41,391 bases of DNA from a virus. Shown piece after piece: positions 38,920 through 41,391 of the stretch. A model generated the notes under the pieces. It ran no database searches. It was not told the DNA's origin and saw nothing but the letters and a program-made list of their open reading frames with translations. How positions within the stretch are numbered: the stretch's first letter is position 1; the number at the start of each line of letters is the position of its first letter. The DNA is taken from positions 1-41,391 of IMG/VR virus record IMGVR_UViG_3300044825_000491, one strand, 5' to 3'. A program made the position numbers and the translations under genes.

Positions 38920-39052
38920 GGTGAAGGTGCATGGCACTGACATTATCCCTGAGTATTACCATTTCGACACGGATGAGGAGGCTATGACGTGGCTGGTGCG
39001 TAACACGTCGGACTGCATCAAGGAGATCAGTGTGAGTGTGGTGGCGGTATGA
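38906..39052 (+). CDS. Hypothetical protein, 48 aa
   Basis: ATG inside the end of the previous gene. Strands around IRVKVHGTDIIPEYYHFDTD and KEISVSVVAV with one helix between, like a small dimerising beta-alpha-beta unit. ATGA overlap with whiB. Confidence 0.52.
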   Translation: MTLIRVKVHGTDIIPEYYHFDTDEEAMTWLVRNTSDCIKEISVSVVAV

Positions 39053-39285
39053 GGTACGAGGATGTGCGTTGGGAGGATGCTGCCTGTAGGGGCACTGACA
39101 CTGAGGCGTTCTATCCGATCAACGGGCTGCCGATGCAGACTGTTATCCGTATTTGTCAGGGTTGCCCTATTCGTAACGATTGTGCGTCGTACGCTATTGA
39201 GCATGAGCAGTATGGGTATTGGGCGAACATGGCTGAGATCACGAGGCGTGAGATCAGGATGGGTAGGAGGAAACGTGCGGCCTAA
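39049..39285 (+). CDS. whiB-like: WhiB-family iron-sulfur transcription regulator
   Basis: 78 residues with the WhiB cysteine spacing C13-x22-C36-x2-C39-x5-C45 (AACRGTDTEAFYP ... ICQGCPIRNDC). The core continues SYAIEHEQYGYWANM, with GYWAN in the place of the usual GVWGG turn, and ends in a basic AT-hook-like tail (RREIRMGRRKR). Host WhiB proteins carry a 4Fe-4S cluster and bind sigma factor region 4. Phage WhiB (e.g. WhiB-TM4) blocks host WhiB2 and septation. This marks an actinobacterial host. Confidence 0.9.
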   Translation: MRYEDVRWEDAACRGTDTEAFYPINGLPMQTVIRICQGCPIRNDCASYAIEHEQYGYWANMAEITRREIRMGRRKRAA

Positions 39286-39556
39286 AGTGTCGGAGATTAG
39301 AAAGATAACAGCGTTACTAGACAGACAGTGGGACGACGTAGACGAACTAGCCAAGAACGTACTCTCCGAAGCATTCGACATGGCTGGGGAACGTGACCAG
39401 TGGGTCGTGATCATGCAGGATGATAGGCTGGGCACGTTCGTGTTCGGCCCGTACGAAACAGAGAACAAGGCACGCAAGGCGATAGGCACAGAGATAGTGT
39501 CTGCTGGCCCTGACCCTGCGCGTGGACTTGTGCGACGGATTAGGAGAGCAACATGA
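39275..39556 (+). CDS. Hypothetical protein, 93 aa
   Basis: GTG start 11 bp inside whiB. The first half is helical (VSEIRKITALLDRQWDDVDELAKNVL), the second a strand pair (WVVIMQDDRLGTFVFGPYET) then ENKARKAIGTEIV. This resembles small phage proteins of unknown role. Coupled to both neighbours. Confidence 0.6.
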   Translation: MRPKVSEIRKITALLDRQWDDVDELAKNVLSEAFDMAGERDQWVVIMQDDRLGTFVFGPYETENKARKAIGTEIVSAGPDPARGLVRRIRRAT

Positions 39557-39933
39557 TCGAGGCACTATTCATGGTCCCAACCGACGACATACCGGAGTAT
39601 AAGGTTCCTGCCGTGTACCGTGAGTATGAGCGGTGCGTGGCCGAACGTGAGTCGAACAGTAGGCCGGAGGCGGTGTCGCCTAGCGGTAAGTACCGTGGCA
39701 TGTACCAGTTCGATGACGCACTGGCTGACGGCACCACCTACCACATCATTGACTGGCTGGGGACGTGGCATTCACACCCGAAGCAGTACGCTGCCGCACT
39801 GCGTGACACGCCCATGAACAAATGGCCCCGCCAGGTGCAGACGGCTGCGTTTGTTGCCGTGTTAGATGGTCACGATAAGGATGTTCGGTGGTATGGTAAG
39901 GATCATTTTCGTGGAGGGAGATGGACATGCTGA
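39553..39933 (+). CDS. Rpf/lysozyme-like protein
   Basis: 126 residues. YRECERC-type start: CVAERESNSRPEAVSPSG then KYRGMYQFDDALADG matches resuscitation-promoting-factor/lysozyme-like domains (C-x-x-R-E-S...G-x-Y/L-Q-F), with Glu31 or Glu33 as the likely catalytic acid. There is no signal peptide or transmembrane helix. It lies in the early operon, away from the endolysin, so it may act as a virion-associated or regulatory muralytic enzyme. The C-terminal half is shorter than in bacterial Rpf. Confidence 0.62.
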   Translation: MIEALFMVPTDDIPEYKVPAVYREYERCVAERESNSRPEAVSPSGKYRGMYQFDDALADGTTYHIIDWLGTWHSHPKQYAAALRDTPMNKWPRQVQTAAFVAVLDGHDKDVRWYGKDHFRGGRWTC

Positions 39934-40229
39934 AAAAGTGGAGGACCAAAAAGTCCTTATTTTTCAACGGTTTTTCGACACACCCACTGCCGTGGATGCA
40001 GCACCTCGCTGCCGTGGATAACCGTGCAGACTACCGTGGAGTCCCCACCTACGTCTGCCCTTGCGGGTACGACATGTTCCTCATCGCCACTAGGTTTGAT
40101 GAGACACAGATGCCAGCGTGGTACCTGCTGGATGGTGTGTGTGCGTCGTGCGGTGCACTCGTCACGGTGCCTTGCCCTGCGGATGGTGATGACCCGCTGG
40201 AGGTGAACGATGACATGTCGCTCATGTAA
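39927..40229 (+). CDS. Zinc-ribbon protein, 100 aa
   Basis: I chose the ATG at 39927, 6 nt after GGAGGGAG, overlapping the previous gene; the ATG at 39921 is too close to that site. The central part has CPCG and, 30 residues later, CASCG plus a further Cys (YVCPCGYDMFLIATRF ... GVCASCGALVTVPC). The first 23 codons are Lys/Phe-rich and include a terminator-like stem, unlike the rest, so the true N-terminus may be later (ATG at 39996). Confidence 0.6.
   Translation: MLKKWRTKKSLFFNGFSTHPLPWMQHLAAVDNRADYRGVPTYVCPCGYDMFLIATRFDETQMPAWYLLDGVCASCGALVTVPCPADGDDPLEVNDDMSLM
39942..39964 (+). terminator. Terminator-like hairpin inside a coding region
   Basis: AGGAC-CAAAAA-GTCCT followed by TATTTTT. It has the form of an intrinsic terminator but lies within codons 6-13 of the gene at 39927. 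It could act as an attenuator for the distal early genes. Confidence 0.35.
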
Positions 40230-40380
40230 GACAGCGAACATTATCAACGAGCGTGGCATCGCACACATGGGTAGGGGTGAGTTGCGTGCAGCGCAGACGG
40301 CATTCACGCAGGCGGAGTTCATGCACGAGGAGTGCCTTGGTAGGTGCGATTGTGGTCACAAGATTGGGGAGGAACAGTGA
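40210..40380 (+). CDS. Small zinc-binding-like protein, 56 aa
   Basis: CRSC at 3-6 and CLGRCDCGH near the end, linked by a helix (GELRAAQTAFTQAEFMHE). Starts inside the previous gene and its stop overlaps the next GTG. Confidence 0.57.
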   Translation: MTCRSCKTANIINERGIAHMGRGELRAAQTAFTQAEFMHEECLGRCDCGHKIGEEQ

Positions 40381-40703
40381 AGATCCGTATTACTGGTTTC
40401 GCTATGGCAACAGCGGACGTGCGTACGTTGGGTGACTTGCGTGAGTTTGTTCGATGGCTGGACAAACACAACGTAGATGACCGCCGTGAGGTGGAGGCTG
40501 GTGAGGTGATGTACGTGTCGCTGCAGGACACGACTGAGGGTGACACTGCAGAGTTCATTGAGTGTGGTGACCACATCCCACCGGACAAGGCGTTTGACGT
40601 GGTGATGAACACGCACAAGCACCGTGAGCAGCCGCCTGCCGATATTCCCCAGTTTGATTGGGTTACTCGTGACAGGTACAACGACCCTGGTAGGCCGGAG
40701 TGA
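40377..40703 (+). CDS. Hypothetical protein, 108 aa
   Basis: GTG start. Beta-alpha start (KIRITGFAMATADVRTLGDL REFVRWLDKHN), then EAGEVMYVSLQDTTEGD and a disordered Pro-rich tail (REQPPADIPQFDW). No family. Coupled to both neighbours. Confidence 0.6.
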   Translation: MKIRITGFAMATADVRTLGDLREFVRWLDKHNVDDRREVEAGEVMYVSLQDTTEGDTAEFIECGDHIPPDKAFDVVMNTHKHREQPPADIPQFDWVTRDRYNDPGRPE

Positions 40704-40795
40704 AACAGTTCTACGGCAAGTGGAAGTTCTCTAAGAAGCGTAACGCTTGGGTGTGGAAGTGGAAGAAGCGGAAGGTGAAGAAGCGTGAGGATTGA
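40700..40795 (+). CDS. Tiny basic protein, 31 aa
   Basis: GTG start. MKQFYGKWKFSKKRNAWVWK then WKKRKVKKRED: nearly half Lys/Arg plus five Trp/Tyr. A nucleic-acid- or membrane-active peptide by composition; otherwise unknown. Confidence 0.5.
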   Translation: MKQFYGKWKFSKKRNAWVWKWKKRKVKKRED

Positions 40796-40868
40796 CCCTA
40801 TCGTGATGCTCGCTGCTATCGGTGTGGCTGCATCCATCCTGTCCATACTGATCCTGCTGATGCTATGA
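40785..40868 (+). CDS. Tiny membrane protein, 27 aa
   Basis: GTG start inside the previous gene. MRIDPIVMLAAIGVAASILS then ILILLML is a single transmembrane helix. ATGA overlap with the glycosyltransferase start. Confidence 0.48.
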   Translation: MRIDPIVMLAAIGVAASILSILILLML

Positions 40869-41391
40869 GAGTCGGCTTCGTAGCGGAAGACATGCTGCTA
40901 GACCAAGGCATACTCCGACCATCAGGATGCTCCTACTACCGTTGCCTACTGCCACGCAACACGCTACGCAACGCAGACACAGCCTTCGGACCGCCAGCCT
41001 TCGCCACCGAACACGGCTTCGGTGTCCGATTGAACAGGTCACAGGCCAGGTTCGGGTTCGACGTGATCGTGATGAAGATGCTGATGCACAGGTGGGTGCC
41101 GACACAGATCAAGCAGGCACAAGACCTGGGTCAGATCGTGGTCGTAGACGTAGACGACTACTACCCTGGACTGCACCAGGCTAACCTTGCGTACGAGATC
41201 ACCGACCCTGAGAAGAACAAGGTCGCCAACCGTGACCACTACCAGGCTGTGATCATGGCCGCTGACTGGGTGACCGTGACGACACCGTTCCTGCGTGACT
41301 ACTATTCGCAGTTCCGTGACAACGTGGTGATGATACGTAACGGCATCAACCCTGACCAGTTCGTGAAGCATGAGGTGAAGAACCGTAAGCC
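40865..41391 (+). CDS. GT-B glycosyltransferase, N-terminal part (continues at position 128)
   Basis: Starts with the ATG at 40865 and reads to the window end, then continues in frame from base 128. MRVGFVAEDMLLDQGILRPS is a Rossmann N-domain. SYYRCLLP and RFGFDVIVMKMLMHRW follow, then IVVDVDDYYPGLHQAN, a D-x-D-D segment common in phage-encoded GTs. The whole protein is 367 residues (40865-41264 joined to 1-704). Last gene of the rightward operon. Confidence 0.78.
   Translation, partial: MRVGFVAEDMLLDQGILRPSGCSYYRCLLPRNTLRNADTAFGPPAFATEHGFGVRLNRSQARFGFDVIVMKMLMHRWVPTQIKQAQDLGQIVVVDVDDYYPGLHQANLAYEITDPEKNKVANRDHYQAVIMAADWVTVTTPFLRDYYSQFRDNVVMIRNGINPDQFVKHEVKNRK
41265..41391. repeat. Direct terminal repeat, right copy
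   Basis: Identical to bases 1-127. Joining the copies restores an uninterrupted glycosyltransferase frame. Confidence 0.93.

Noticed and set aside
1-41391. Integrase, repressor, CRISPR array, insertion sequence
   Set aside because: No tyrosine/serine recombinase motif, no regular spacer-repeat series and no transposase or terminal inverted repeats were seen.

Overview
The window is a complete, circular double-stranded DNA phage genome opened at an arbitrary point. The first 127 bases are repeated exactly at the end (1-127 = 41265-41391), and one glycosyltransferase gene runs across that junction. The unique length is therefore 41,264 bp. The host is most likely an actinobacterium: there is a WhiB-family iron-sulfur regulator, an Rpf/lysozyme-like protein, actinophage-type small proteins and many GTG/TTG starts. 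I see no integrase, repressor or partition genes, so a lytic lifestyle is the default inference. I see no tape-measure gene. Large internal-virion-type proteins lie between portal and scaffold instead, so a short-tailed (podovirus-like) particle is the best guess.

Layout. A regulatory and origin region (about 33,870-34,720) divides the genome. To its right, 34,725-41,264 and on to 704, is a rightward run of about 29 mostly tiny overlapping genes. These include an ArdC-like antirestriction metallopeptidase, WhiB, an Rpf-like protein, many two-Cys-pair mini-proteins and, last, a GT-B glycosyltransferase. To its left, 33,871 down to 9,369, is the leftward late operon: terminase, portal, an array of tiny basic proteins, a 1,660-residue virion protein and three further internal-type proteins, scaffold, major capsid protein, adaptor and decoration proteins, glycine-rich adhesins, a tail protein, a DUF2746-like membrane protein, holin and M15 endolysin. 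It ends in an intrinsic terminator at 9311-9349. A second leftward operon (8,968 down to 701) carries replication and regulation: a split Cas4/RecB-type nuclease, a DnaB/RecA-like ATPase, a resolvase-like nuclease, a primase in two overlapping frames, a metallophosphoesterase, a sigma-like factor and three glycosyltransferase-like proteins. It converges on the rightward operon at a shared CTAG.

How the parts may work together. DnaA boxes and iterons at 34,445-34,497, together with the absence of any DNA polymerase gene, suggest replication by host polymerase after DnaA- and phage-helicase/primase-dependent initiation. Tandem TTGACA promoters drive the early rightward genes. The sigma-like factor is a candidate for recognising TATATATA-G5 boxes upstream of the late operon.

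The most unusual content is RNA and split genes: a tmRNA-like RNA (6721-6955), a second tRNA-like element just upstream of scaffold and capsid (19946-20034), a multi-hairpin RNA candidate (36558-36723), and a nuclease gene broken by a three-gene cassette. All calls come from reading the sequence; no database search was possible.
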